Shown here: one piece after another, positions 33,969-42,881 of the stretch
Layout of the letters: each line of letters begins with the position of its first letter
How positions within the stretch are numbered: the stretch's first letter is position 1
NCBI GenBank assembly: GCA_965243385.1
Contig: CBDEUV010000002.1
Span: 4,898,001 to 4,962,000, forward strand
DNA length: 64,000 nucleotides
Reading direction: 5' to 3'
Source: JANSYA01 sp965243385
GTDB lineage: Bacteria; Spirochaetota; Leptospiria; Leptospirales; Leptonemataceae
Position numbers and translations under genes: made by a program
The notes under the pieces: model-generated
Databases searched by the model: none
The model's input: only the letters and a program-made list of their open reading frames with translations
Told to the model about the DNA's origin: nothing

Positions 33969-34703
33969 ATGTATCAGAACTCAGCAACCGGCAACTGCAA
34001 TTCCTGTCAGGTCCGTTCCATGTGCAGTTTCAGGACCCTTCCGGCCGAAGTCAGCGAGCGTTTGGGCGAAGTGAAACGAACCTATACTTTTACCCGGGGC
34101 GAAACCGTTTTCGGGCTGGGCGACGAAGCCACTCATTTCTACTGCGTGCGCTCCGGCAGACTCCAGATCTATCGCTCAAGCCCGTGTCGGGAGCAGTCCT
34201 TCAAAATTGCCAAAGCCGGCGACTGGCTGGGTTATCGCGACGCCCTGACCGGCGGCCAGCATCAGCACGGCGTGCGCTGCCTGTCCGAAGCGACCGTCTG
34301 TAAATTTCCTCGCAACGTGCTCGAAGAGTGCATGGCCGTTTCGCCGGAATTCGCCCGCAGCCTGGTCAGCGATCTGGCCGGCGGCTGGGTCGAAAGCGAG
34401 CACCAGAGCTACAACCTGGGTTCGCGCAAGATCATGGAGCGCCTGGCGGACTATCTGCTGAACCTGAACGATCAGATGGCCGCGCGCAACGACGAAAACG
34501 GGGCCACGGACGAGAATCCCGTTCGACCCGAAGTCGATTTCTTCTTAACGCGCGAAATGCTGGCGACCTTGCTCGGCACCACTACCGAATCGGTGATTCG
34601 CACGCTCTCGGATTTCAAGGCGCGCGGCTGGATCGATTTGAATCGCAGCAAAGTCACGCTGACCAACGAAAAAGAACTCGCACGCCTGGTCGCCGAGTCT
34701 TGA
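33969..34703 (+). CDS. FNR-type [4Fe-4S] oxygen-responsive Crp family regulator
   Basis: The protein has 244 residues. N-terminal cysteines C10, C13 and C19 have exactly the CX2CX5C spacing of E. coli FNR. C111 in EATVCKFP aligns with FNR C122, so a full set of [4Fe-4S] ligands is present. A cyclic-nucleotide-like beta-roll, dimerisation helix and winged HTH follow. The recognition helix reads TTESVIRTL (about 205-213): FNR Glu209 and Arg213 are kept (E207, R211), but Ser212 is Ile210. It is a likely activator of hemN and ccoNOQP under low oxygen. A GAGG ribosome site precedes the ATG. Confidence 0.9.
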   Translation: MYQNSATGNCNSCQVRSMCSFRTLPAEVSERLGEVKRTYTFTRGETVFGLGDEATHFYCVRSGRLQIYRSSPCREQSFKIAKAGDWLGYRDALTGGQHQHGVRCLSEATVCKFPRNVLEECMAVSPEFARSLVSDLAGGWVESEHQSYNLGSRKIMERLADYLLNLNDQMAARNDENGATDENPVRPEVDFFLTREMLATLLGTTTESVIRTLSDFKARGWIDLNRSKVTLTNEKELARLVAES

Positions 34704-34732
34704 GCACGGCGCATTCCGCACAGCCAGTATAG

Positions 34733-34778
34733 AACGGCGCGGTTCGTTCGACGATGATCGTCGGCGGGCCGCGCCGTT
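34733..34778. terminator. Bidirectional terminator between fnr-like gene and hemerythrin gene
   Basis: AACGGCGCGG (34733-34742) pairs perfectly with CCGCGCCGTT (34769-34778). The loop contains a second stem, CGACGAT/ATCGTCG. TT follows on the plus strand. It sits between two convergent genes. Confidence 0.65.
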
Positions 34779-34790
34779 TTGCGATGCTCT

Positions 34791-36068
34791 TTATTTGCGC
34801 GAGCGAAAATTTATGATCTCATTGTATAGATCCAGATAGCCGTGTCGGAGATTGAGTCGTTTTTCCGCCGCCATCTTTCGCACGAATTCGTTGACGCGTT
34901 CCAGCCGCTGCCTGAGAAAATAATAGATGCGCCGATCTTCCACGGCGATGTGCGCGATCAGCCATTGCTTTAAGTCTCGCACAAGATGGTTCAGCGCCCT
35001 GGTGTTGCCGGCTTTGTCCTCGGCGATGCGCGCGCCGACCGACTCCACGAAATTTTCGTGCTGGCGGATATGCCCGGGCAGTCCGGGAAAATTGAATTCG
35101 CGCATGATCGCTTCTTCGGTCGAGAAGTGTTCCGCCACGTAGTTCTGTAACTCCGCGATCGCGTTTTGAAAACGTTGTTGCGTTTCTTCGTCGCCTTCGG
35201 GGCGAAACTCCCGATCCCGCTCGGCCGCTTCCAGTTCGGCGATCAGCTTGATCAGCCAGAGATGCTGCATATCTATAATCGGCACGCCGATTTGCAGCCG
35301 GTAGGCGTGCCACAGTCCGGCCACCCAGCGGATGATATTGTTTTCGTTGGAATAACCGGCGGGCTGCGCGAAGGGCTCCGGTCGTTCGTTTTCTTTACGG
35401 ATCAGTCGATAGAGCCGCTCCTGTTCGAAACGAATATTGACGCCGAGTTCTTTGAGAATGCTTTCGCATTCCGCCGCGCGCTGATCCGGGTTTTCGCCTC
35501 CGGGCATGAACTCGTTCGAATAGGCGCGGTCTTCGCTGAGAATATGGTGCATCAACCAGCGCTTCAAACTCTGCAGCAGCTTTTCGGCTCCCGCCAGCAG
35601 CGCGGCTTCGTCCGTACTCTGCAGAGTTTTCAGGCGCATGCGCAGACCGGCGATGAAGCGGGTGTGCTCGCGTTTGTGCGCGGTAAAAGTCGCATAATGA
35701 ATGTGGCGTAAGAAGTCTTCTTCGAGCGCGAAGTGTTCGATCGTATAATCGATCAGCTCTTCGAGCAGGCGCTGGAACGCCCGATAGAAATCCTTAAGCG
35801 AAAGCTTCGTCTTCTTATCGCGCTGTTCGTTTACCAGGCTCTCAAGATCCAGCAGTATCGCCAGCAGCCAGAGATGCTGTTTATCGATACCGGGCAGGCC
35901 CAGCTCCAGGTCGTAACGCTCCCACGCATCGCGGACGGCTTCGACGCGTTCTTCGGAGAGCAAATATGTGATTTCCGTTTGATTTAAACTCATCGTTGTG
36001 GCGATAATATCGAAACCTTCAGAAACAGCGGCCAGCGAATCTCGTATTCGGGGCGTGAGATTAATCAT
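34791..36068 (-). CDS. Tandem bacteriohemerythrin
   Basis: The protein has 425 residues containing two hemerythrin domains. Each has the diiron ligand series: IDKQHLWLL, IEHFALEEDFL, HKREHTRF and HHILSEDRAY in the first (about 60-210); IIDMQHLWLI, VAEHFSTEEAIM, HIRQHENFV and HIAVEDRRIYY in the second (about 260-385). Such proteins bind oxygen reversibly, for storage or sensing. A C-terminal helical tail (about 385-425) follows. The ATG at 35993 is an alternative start. The location opposite the FNR-like regulator suits an oxygen-related role. No output domain is present. Confidence 0.87.
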   Translation of the reverse strand: MINLTPRIRDSLAAVSEGFDIIATTMSLNQTEITYLLSEERVEAVRDAWERYDLELGLPGIDKQHLWLLAILLDLESLVNEQRDKKTKLSLKDFYRAFQRLLEELIDYTIEHFALEEDFLRHIHYATFTAHKREHTRFIAGLRMRLKTLQSTDEAALLAGAEKLLQSLKRWLMHHILSEDRAYSNEFMPGGENPDQRAAECESILKELGVNIRFEQERLYRLIRKENERPEPFAQPAGYSNENNIIRWVAGLWHAYRLQIGVPIIDMQHLWLIKLIAELEAAERDREFRPEGDEETQQRFQNAIAELQNYVAEHFSTEEAIMREFNFPGLPGHIRQHENFVESVGARIAEDKAGNTRALNHLVRDLKQWLIAHIAVEDRRIYYFLRQRLERVNEFVRKMAAEKRLNLRHGYLDLYNEIINFRSRK

Positions 36069-36208
36069 GGATTCGCCGGGCGGACCTGAAATATTTGTTT
36101 TATTTTTTTGACTTCCGGGATAGTTCTGTCGTAGGTTTGTAGATGGTCCTCACTGTCGGCGCGATTCGCCGGCTCGCGGCTCCGCTTCCATCGTTTGAAA
36201 CCCTGTAT

Positions 36209-38938
36209 ATGTTCGGTTTTCTTCATATAGTTAAGTCATTCGCGCTGCTCAAGCCATTCGCGCCGCTCAGGGCATTCGTGCTGCCGGTAGCGGCGGCCTG
36301 GCTTTCGCTGGCGACGCCGTCTTGCGCGCAATACGCCGGCAGCAACGGCTTCGTCGGTTATCTGGCCCTCGGCGGCCTGGGGAACCGTATCGTCACGCCG
36401 GAGCTCCTGGCGTTCGACATCGTATCGCCGGCGGTGACCGGGACTCTGGCCGGGGATACGGTTTCGCTTATCCTGCCGGCCGGCAGCAGCGTGAGCGCCC
36501 TCGTGCCGACGTTTCGTTATAGCGGCGCGCGCGTGCACGTCGGCGGTCTGGATCAGATCAGCGGGGTGTCTGCGGTCGACTTCGCCAGTCCGGTCGTATA
36601 CACCGTCGTCGGCAGCGATGGCAGCGAACGATCTTATACGGTGACGGTCGCAGTACTGCCCCAGGCGCCCACGGTCGTGTCGGCGGTTTCGCTTTCGTCG
36701 AACACCGTGCGCATCGTTTTTTCTATCGACATGAACGCCAGCCAGGCTGGTAACACGGCGAATTATCGGATCATCGACGCGCCGGGACCCGGGGCCTGCG
36801 CCGATAACACCAGCTTCACCACCGCGGCTCAGACCGCGGATTTTACGATTACCGGAGTGGGCGGTTCCGGAAGCGTATACGACCTCACGCTTTCGGCGGC
36901 GCAAACCACGTTTAAGAACTACAGCATCGTCGTGAATAAGACCGCCGTCAGCGCTCTGGACGGAACCGCGCTCGATTGTCCGAACTCGGCGGACTTCATC
37001 GGCAACGAACGCATCAAGCTTTCGTCGGCGACCTGCGTGAGCACGTCTCAAGTTCTGTTGCGATTTTCGAAACCGGTATTCACCGGAGTGAATGTGGGCG
37101 GCTCCGCGGAGTGCAGCGGCGCCGTGGAATGCGCGCGCCGCTATCGGCTGTCGGGCGCCACTGATCTGGGCGGAGCCACGGATGTGCAACTGGCCAACGG
37201 CGTGCTGTGCGGCGGCGCCGCGGCGGATAGTTCCAGCGTCTGTGTGACCCACGCGAATTTGCAGGCGGGCGGAGTGTACGCGATAACCGGGGCGAACGGA
37301 ATCGACGGCGATGGTTTTAATAATGTGGGTTTATTCCCCGCGAATGACGGCATTCGCAACTCGGCCGATACCGAAAACTTAAACATCGCGCCCGGGGATC
37401 GCGTGAGCTTCGACGGCTGCGGTGCGGATCCGACTGACGTGACCGACGGACCGCTGTCGGGCGATCCCTTCGCGGACACCTCGGCTTTCGGTTATGTGCA
37501 GTCGTACGCGAATCGCATCTATATCGGACCGAACCAGCTGGGCAACGCGGCCGTACGCTTTTATCCCGACGGTTCCAGTCCGCAGAATCTGACCTTCGCC
37601 ATCGCCAAAGACACGACCGGCGCGAGCCAGAGCGGGAATGCCGACGCTTCCCGCGACGGGGGCATCCCTGTGCCGCCGTATGTGACCTTCGGGCACGCCG
37701 GCTGCTCGGGCAACAACGCCGGCATTGCCATCGGCTGCGGACCGGATAACGAAAACGGACGCGGCATCTTCACCGCCGGCACCTTCGGCGGCACGGAGTA
37801 TCTCTTCGCGACCGCGGCTCGCACCGCGGGGAACAACGACTACTTATACTATACCGCCGACACCGACAGTAATCTGAACTTCAGCTACCTCGACGCTTCG
37901 GATCTCTTCGACAATTGCGCCGGCATCGGCATCAGCGGTAATCGGGGCACGGAAGACCTGCGGGTCTTTAACAGCAGTCTGTACTGGAGTCTGCCGGGTA
38001 CGGGTTCCGTGCGGCCCTATCTGATAGCGATCACCAGCCTCACCGCCGAAATCAATTGCGGAGTCGAGGGCGATATCCTGATGTTTCATCGCATGACCGG
38101 AGTGGGCCGCGAAAGCGCCGCGGCGCCGAATTTCGCGGATCGCATCGGCGGGGTGCTGCACGATTTTAATAACCGCCTGTATTACGCGAACTCCGGTTCG
38201 ATCACCAACTCGGGCGCCTGCGATTTGAATACGGCTTATAGCGCCGGCGTCTGTGAACAGACCGGGGGCATAGTGCGTTCGACGACCGCGTCGCCCACTC
38301 GCTGCACCGGCGTCGACGTATGTCCGACCTGGGTCGATATCACGCCCACTTCCACGAAATTTCGCCAGTACTTCACCGACATCATCGGCAGCACCGGAAA
38401 TCTCACGCCGGCGCTGCAGCCGATTCCCGGCTTTGAAACCTACAACGGCAACGTCTATTTTATTCGCAACGCGTGTATGACCAGCCGCTGGAATCGCGGT
38501 TGCGTCACTTCCAATTGCACCGACGACGTGGTGTGTCCCGTGGCCCAGCAGATCCCGCAGCTGTGGCGCTGCGTGCCCGGAGGCGACGGCCACTGCGACG
38601 CCGCGGACTGGAGCCTCGTCGCCGAAAACGGAGCGAGCGGCGTTACGAATATGGGTGAAGCGGGCAACCTGAAGATCACTTTCCTGAAACGCAACGGCAG
38701 CTACCTCTACGTGGGATTCGATAATGCGAGCGGCGTGCGACTCTATCGCACCAACCTGGCGACGCCGACCACCGCGGCGGATTTCTCGCTGGTCGGGGGC
38801 GCGGGTTTCGGTTCTCCTGGGACGATTCAGCAGCTCTTCGATGGCGAATCGATCTTACAGAGCGCGAGCAACTATCTGTTTATCGCGGCGGGGCTGGGCG
38901 GCACTCCGGTGAACGTGTATATTCAGACGAATAACTAA
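36209..38938 (+). CDS. Large secreted or surface protein with DUF5018-like beta domain
   Basis: About 909 residues from the ATG at 36209; an ATG at 36143 would lengthen the leader. There is an N-terminal hydrophobic signal ending SLATPSCAQ, either a loose spirochaetal lipobox or a type I site. The first domain (SPAVTGTLAGDTVSLILPAGSSV, then SGARVHVGG, SGVSAVDFASPVVYTV) matches the DUF5018-like repeat frequent in leptospiral surface lipoproteins. A second Ig-like domain follows, then a long Gly/Asn/Asp- and cysteine-rich region (about 18 or more cysteines) resembling a beta-propeller-like surface module. It is probably exposed on the outer membrane. No ligand can be named. Confidence 0.72.
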   Translation: MFGFLHIVKSFALLKPFAPLRAFVLPVAAAWLSLATPSCAQYAGSNGFVGYLALGGLGNRIVTPELLAFDIVSPAVTGTLAGDTVSLILPAGSSVSALVPTFRYSGARVHVGGLDQISGVSAVDFASPVVYTVVGSDGSERSYTVTVAVLPQAPTVVSAVSLSSNTVRIVFSIDMNASQAGNTANYRIIDAPGPGACADNTSFTTAAQTADFTITGVGGSGSVYDLTLSAAQTTFKNYSIVVNKTAVSALDGTALDCPNSADFIGNERIKLSSATCVSTSQVLLRFSKPVFTGVNVGGSAECSGAVECARRYRLSGATDLGGATDVQLANGVLCGGAAADSSSVCVTHANLQAGGVYAITGANGIDGDGFNNVGLFPANDGIRNSADTENLNIAPGDRVSFDGCGADPTDVTDGPLSGDPFADTSAFGYVQSYANRIYIGPNQLGNAAVRFYPDGSSPQNLTFAIAKDTTGASQSGNADASRDGGIPVPPYVTFGHAGCSGNNAGIAIGCGPDNENGRGIFTAGTFGGTEYLFATAARTAGNNDYLYYTADTDSNLNFSYLDASDLFDNCAGIGISGNRGTEDLRVFNSSLYWSLPGTGSVRPYLIAITSLTAEINCGVEGDILMFHRMTGVGRESAAAPNFADRIGGVLHDFNNRLYYANSGSITNSGACDLNTAYSAGVCEQTGGIVRSTTASPTRCTGVDVCPTWVDITPTSTKFRQYFTDIIGSTGNLTPALQPIPGFETYNGNVYFIRNACMTSRWNRGCVTSNCTDDVVCPVAQQIPQLWRCVPGGDGHCDAADWSLVAENGASGVTNMGEAGNLKITFLKRNGSYLYVGFDNASGVRLYRTNLATPTTAADFSLVGGAGFGSPGTIQQLFDGESILQSASNYLFIAAGLGGTPVNVYIQTNN

Positions 38939-39396
38939 AGCGCGAATTCGCGGCCGTGCTCCGCGATCCAGGCTTCGCAGCGCGCGCGATTCTCCGGCAG
39001 TTCTGTTTTCTCCGGTCCCGACCAGTCGTAGAAGGCCGCGAAAAACATCGCGAAGGGCGGCTTGAGCGGCCCGCGGGCGCCGGATTCCATTGAAATTTCA
39101 CTGGCGTTGCGGGCGTCGCTTTCGTTTTTCCAGAAAGCGAGCTGCGTGGTTCCGCCTTCGCGTTCGGTGATTTGCGCGAAGCCGAATGTATTGCGCCGTA
39201 AATGAATGTGGCTCATGCGCTCGGAGTTCACTGCTCGCGCGTGATAGATGGTCAGCCAGGCGTCGGTACTCTTCAGTTTTAAATCGTCGCCGCGCAGTTC
39301 CATCGTGCCGAATTCGTTGCGCAAGATGATCGTGCCCTGAAATTCGAGCATGCTCTCGATCAGAGCCAGGTCGTCGGTCCGGGATATATCACTCAC
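38935..39396 (-). CDS. Hypothetical protein coupled to cbiB
   Basis: About 153 residues from a GTG at 39394-39396 that overlaps the cbiB stop (GTGA). I do not recognise the family. It is a small soluble protein with an amphipathic beta pattern (FQGTIILRNEFGTMELRGDDLKL, then AWLTIYHARAVN, HIHLRRNTFGFAQI) followed by a helical end with CEAWIAEHGREFAL. This suggests a lipocalin- or heme-utilisation-like barrel, but that is a guess. Strict coupling to cobU-cbiB suggests a cobalamin-related role. The 3' end overlaps the convergent surface-protein gene by 4 bases. Confidence 0.65.
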   Translation of the reverse strand: MSDISRTDDLALIESMLEFQGTIILRNEFGTMELRGDDLKLKSTDAWLTIYHARAVNSERMSHIHLRRNTFGFAQITEREGGTTQLAFWKNESDARNASEISMESGARGPLKPPFAMFFAAFYDWSGPEKTELPENRARCEAWIAEHGREFAL

Positions 39397-40442
39397 AGAG
39401 CCAGCATAACTCCCACCAGGCCGATTGTAAACCAGAGAACCGCGACCACCATCAGGCGGACCGCTTTTAGAATATGATCGCGCCGGAGTTCCTGCGTCCG
39501 GTCGCCGATGCGCGGCTTTTCGACGACCACGCCTCCGTACAAATTGTCGCCGCCCAACTGCACTGCCAGGGCGCCGGCGAAGGCGGCTTCGCCCTGGCCG
39601 GCGTTCGGGCTCGTGTGCTTGAGCGCGTCGCGCCACCAGATTCGGATCGCGTTCAGGGGAGCCGCGCGCAGCACCCAGGCCGCCAGCACGATCGCCGGAA
39701 CGCTGAGTCGCGCCGGCAGCAGATTCGCCAGATCGTCGAGTCGCGCCGGAAAGGCGCCGAAGTCGCGGTACTTCGCGTTGCGATAGCCGAACATCGAGTC
39801 CATAGTATTGACGCTGCGATAGACGACCGCGCCGGCCGCGGCGCCCGGGACGCCGCCCAGCCAGCCGCCGACCGCGGCGTAAAAGAGCGGCCCGCTGATC
39901 CCATCCGACACGCTTTCAGCGACGCATTCTACGGTCGCGCGCACCAGCTCGGCTTCCGGCAATTGCGCCGTATCGCGTCCCACGATCCAGCTCGTGCGTT
40001 CGCGGGCCAGAGCAAGATCGCCGTCGCGAAGCGCGCGATAGACCGCCAGCGCGTGGCTTTCGAGCGAACGGGTCGCGATCATGAAGGCCAAAAGAAGCGC
40101 GGTCGCGATGACGGGTACTTGTTCCAGCAATACTATCCACGTTTGCGCGGCGCCGCTTGCGATGAGATCCTCGATCAATGTTTCGACCAGAATTTCGATT
40201 AGAATTTCAAGGCCGCGAATCGCGAACCAGGCGAGTCCCCCGCAAAGCAAAACCGTGCCGAGCGCGGTCAGCGTTCCCGCCGTCCGCAAAGCCAGCGGCC
40301 GTTCGCCGCTGAGTTTGCGCAACGCGGCCCCCAGCCAGCCGGTCAGCCGACCGATGCCCACCACGGGATGCCAGCGCCGGGGATCGCCGAACAGCAAATC
40401 AAAGAGGACGGCCAGCGAGAGCACCAGCGCGATCGCGATCAT
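39393..40442 (-). CDS. cbiB: Adenosylcobinamide-phosphate synthase
   Basis: The protein has 349 residues and is a membrane protein. Typical CbiB/CobD signatures are DLLFGDPRRWHPVVGIGRL near the N-terminus, ATRSLESHALAVYRAL, VGRDTAQL, ECVAESVSDGISGPLFY, VNTMDSMFGYRN and SPNAGQGEAAFAGAL. It attaches the aminopropanol (phosphate) arm to adenosylcobyric acid. The start ATG overlaps the cobU stop by 4 bases. It uses the product of the cobC-encoded threonine-phosphate decarboxylase across the divergent region. Confidence 0.94.
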   Translation of the reverse strand: MIAIALVLSLAVLFDLLFGDPRRWHPVVGIGRLTGWLGAALRKLSGERPLALRTAGTLTALGTVLLCGGLAWFAIRGLEILIEILVETLIEDLIASGAAQTWIVLLEQVPVIATALLLAFMIATRSLESHALAVYRALRDGDLALARERTSWIVGRDTAQLPEAELVRATVECVAESVSDGISGPLFYAAVGGWLGGVPGAAAGAVVYRSVNTMDSMFGYRNAKYRDFGAFPARLDDLANLLPARLSVPAIVLAAWVLRAAPLNAIRIWWRDALKHTSPNAGQGEAAFAGALAVQLGGDNLYGGVVVEKPRIGDRTQELRRDHILKAVRLMVVAVLWFTIGLVGVMLAL

Positions 40443-41044
40443 ATGCGCTCCGGCGCGCCCGCGGGCCGCTTGATCGGCATCGGAATTCCGCAGCACAGCA
40501 GCGTGACCGCATCGGCCAGACCCGCGACGGTTTGATTGCAACGTCCCAATAGATCGCGAAAGCGCCGCGCGGTTTTGCTTTCCGGAATGATGCCCGAGCC
40601 GACTTCATCGGTTACGAAAATAGTGCGGCCGGGATGAGTTCGACAGAGGGCGACCAGCTCGGCGGCTTCGTGCGCGACCGTTTCTTCGGTGAGCCGGTCC
40701 GCTTCGCCAGCGTGAAACATGAGATTGTTGATCCACAACGAGAGACTGTCGATCAAGATGGTCGCCCGGGGGTGTTCCGATCGCGTTCGGGACACCATCT
40801 CCATTAAGCGCAGCTCTTCTTCGATGGTTTCCCAGCCGAGCCCCGCGCGTTCCTGCTGGTGTCTTTGGACACGCTCGCGCATTTCTCCGTCGATGACCGG
40901 ACAGGTGGCGATGAAAACGCGGCGAGCTTCACCGGGGGGGGCCTCGTTTTCGCCGCGGGCCAGCCCCAGCGCGTGGGCGCTCTTGCCGCTGCGGCTGCCG
41001 CCGGTCACGAGATGAATTTGTGAACTGAAACTGTGGCCTGGCAT
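40439..41044 (-). CDS. cobU: Adenosylcobinamide kinase/guanylyltransferase
   Basis: The protein has 201 residues. The P-loop VTGGSRSGKS (13-22), the RVQRHQQER region with guanylate-accepting histidine (typical RI..H...R), TILIDSLSLWINN and FVTDEVGSGIIPE are diagnostic of CobU/CobP. It phosphorylates adenosylcobinamide and converts it to AdoCbi-GDP in nucleotide-loop assembly. It is first of a three-gene minus-strand operon facing the main cobalamin operon. The partner enzymes CobS and CobT are not in the window. Confidence 0.94.
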   Translation of the reverse strand: MPGHSFSSQIHLVTGGSRSGKSAHALGLARGENEAPPGEARRVFIATCPVIDGEMRERVQRHQQERAGLGWETIEEELRLMEMVSRTRSEHPRATILIDSLSLWINNLMFHAGEADRLTEETVAHEAAELVALCRTHPGRTIFVTDEVGSGIIPESKTARRFRDLLGRCNQTVAGLADAVTLLCCGIPMPIKRPAGAPERI

Positions 41045-41154
41045 ATTCGCTCCCGGGCGATCAGCCCGCCATAGCGGAGCAGCCGCGGGATTCTCACAAG
41101 CACAAGTCGAACAGGGGATCGTTGCGGGCCCGGGCGCCTGCTCTGGCTCTCAAT

Positions 41155-41330
41155 GAGAGCTTTGCGGATTGGCGTTGACGTGCATCTGATTGCGCCCAGA
41201 CTGCCAGGTCTGGGAGGAAGTCGGGTGCAAATCCCGCGCTGACCCGCAACTGTAAGCGTTACGAATTCAGGGCGACGAGAGCGAATAGCTCAAGGCGCAG
41301 TCGGAGCGTAAGCCAGATCTTCCCGGTGAA
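41155..41330 (+). ncRNA. Cobalamin riboswitch for the main cob/cbi operon
   Basis: A hairpin with arms CCCAGAC/GTCTGGG (41195-41214) leads into the conserved core GTCGGGTGCAAATCCCGC followed by GACCCGCAACTGTAAGC (41220-41257). The B12 box AGCCAGATC is at 41310-41319. Downstream, GAATCG...GCCT (41328-41339) pairs with AGGCGATTC (41348-41356), a plausible expression platform. It lies in the 430-base gap between divergent cobU and the plus-strand operon starting at 41475. Adenosylcobalamin binding would repress the operon. Confidence 0.92.
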
Positions 41331-41474
41331 TCGAAGCCTCGTGGGAAAGGCGATTCGCTGCATGCTAAAAGGGGGCGTTGCCCGCCTTCGCGAATCCATC
41401 CTGCCGCTTTCGATTCTGGATTATCTGTCGCCGCTGGCCGTTCGATCGGGCAGTGTCGCGACAGGTGGAATCGC

Positions 41475-42881
41475 ATGACGCCGAAGACAGTAGCACTTAC
41501 AACGCGCGAAGCCCGGGACCCCGCCGCACAGCCCGGGCACGGCGGGGATTTGCAGGCCGCGGCCGCGCGGGCGGGAGTCGCGATTTCCGAGCTGAGCGAT
41601 TTCAGCGCGAGCATCAATCCCCTCGGCCCCCCGGAATGGCTGCGCCGGGAAATCAGTCGTGCGATCAGCGACGTCGCGCACTATCCGGAACCGCGCAGTG
41701 CGACCCTGCGTCGTGCTCTCGGGGCGGAGTGGGGCCTGCCGGAAGATGGAATTCTTTTTGGCAACGGCCTGAACGAATTGATCCACGCCCTGCCGCGTCT
41801 CGTTCAGGTTCAGCGCGTGCTCATCGTCGCGCCGGCTTATATCGACTACGCCCGGGCCGCGACCGCCGCCGGCCGGCCGGTCGTGTACGTTGAAACGGCG
41901 AGCGAGCTGGCCGCCGCGATTCGCCCCGGCGATCTGGTATTCCTGGGACATCCCGGGAACCCCACCGGCGAAATACTGGAGCTGCAGTCTACCCGCGAAT
42001 TAATCGAAACGCATAGCGAAACGCTGTTCGCGATCGACGAAGCTTTTCTGGATTTTATAGATACCACGGATTCGCTTTCGTTTTTGCAGTTCGTTCACGC
42101 CGGAACGTACAGCAATCTGGCGGTGCTCCGATCGTTTACGAAATTCTATGCGATTCCCGGCTTGCGCCTGGGCTGCGTCGTCGCTCAGTCGGAGCTGATC
42201 GAGTCGCTCTCGGCGCTGGTTCCGGATTGGTCGGTGAATCTCCTGGCCCAGCGGATCGGACCGCGCCTGCTAAAAGACCGCGAATACGCGCAGGCGACCC
42301 GCGCCGCGCTTCGCGAGTACCGCGCGCATTTGATTTCCGGTTTCGCATCCTGGCCCGGGCTTGCCGCCGCTCTTGAGATCGTTTCGGGACGCGCGAATTA
42401 TTTGCTCCTGCGTCTGCGTGATGCGGCAGCTATGACGGCGCGTGAATTCGCGCAGCGCCTGCTGGTCGAGCATCGCGTTATGGTACGCACCTGCGATAAT
42501 TTCGAAGGCCTGGGCGGCGCGGATACCAGCTATCTGCGCGTGGCTGTGCGTTCGCCCGGCGAGAATGAAATCCTGTTGCACGCCTGCCAGGCGATCTGCG
42601 CACCGGATAGCATCAGCGCGGATGCGAACGCAGTCCCGGACCCTCACCCGACCGCGGATCGGAGCGGTGAAACCGAATCGCGCCGCGGCTTTGCAGCTTC
42701 GCGGCCTAATGGCCTCAGACCTGGCCCCGCAGGTTCTCGGCCTAATGGCCTCAGACCTGCTTTGATGCTGCAGGGGACGTCTTCGAACGCGGGTAAGAGT
42801 GTGATGACCGCGGCCTTCTGCGGATCTTCTTGCAAGATGGCCTGCGGGTGGCGCCCTTTAAGTCGCAGAATATGTCGCTGA
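41475..42881 (+). CDS. cobC: Threonine-phosphate decarboxylase fused to the start of cobyric acid synthase (frameshifted)
   Basis: Residues 1-about 380 are a PLP-dependent aminotransferase-fold enzyme of the CobC/CobD type: SINPLGPP (47-54), HPGNPTG (159-165), IDEAFLDF (187-194) and PLP lysine K223 in FTKFYAIPGLRLG. It makes aminopropanol phosphate for the nucleotide loop. A linker with two 12-residue repeats follows. Then MLQGTSSNAGKSV (431-443), the ATP-binding start of CobQ, continues in the same frame. After AAFC (near 42820) the frame is lost by one missing base and the tail is spurious. Intact, this would be one CobC-CobQ polypeptide ending at 44269. CobQ might instead start at 42765 as a nested gene. 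Confidence 0.85.
   Translation: MTPKTVALTTREARDPAAQPGHGGDLQAAAARAGVAISELSDFSASINPLGPPEWLRREISRAISDVAHYPEPRSATLRRALGAEWGLPEDGILFGNGLNELIHALPRLVQVQRVLIVAPAYIDYARAATAAGRPVVYVETASELAAAIRPGDLVFLGHPGNPTGEILELQSTRELIETHSETLFAIDEAFLDFIDTTDSLSFLQFVHAGTYSNLAVLRSFTKFYAIPGLRLGCVVAQSELIESLSALVPDWSVNLLAQRIGPRLLKDREYAQATRAALREYRAHLISGFASWPGLAAALEIVSGRANYLLLRLRDAAAMTAREFAQRLLVEHRVMVRTCDNFEGLGGADTSYLRVAVRSPGENEILLHACQAICAPDSISADANAVPDPHPTADRSGETESRRGFAASRPNGLRPGPAGSRPNGLRPALMLQGTSSNAGKSVMTAAFCGSSCKMACGWRPLSRRICR
42702..42759 (+). repeat. Tandem 22-bp direct repeat in the cobC-cobQ linker
   Basis: A 22-bp sequence at 42702-42723 is repeated exactly at 42738-42759. Each copy contains GGCC-TAAT-GGCC. The 36-bp period keeps the frame and encodes the repeated peptide SRPNGLRPGPAG. 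It looks like a small palindromic insertion between two protein domains. Confidence 0.75.
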
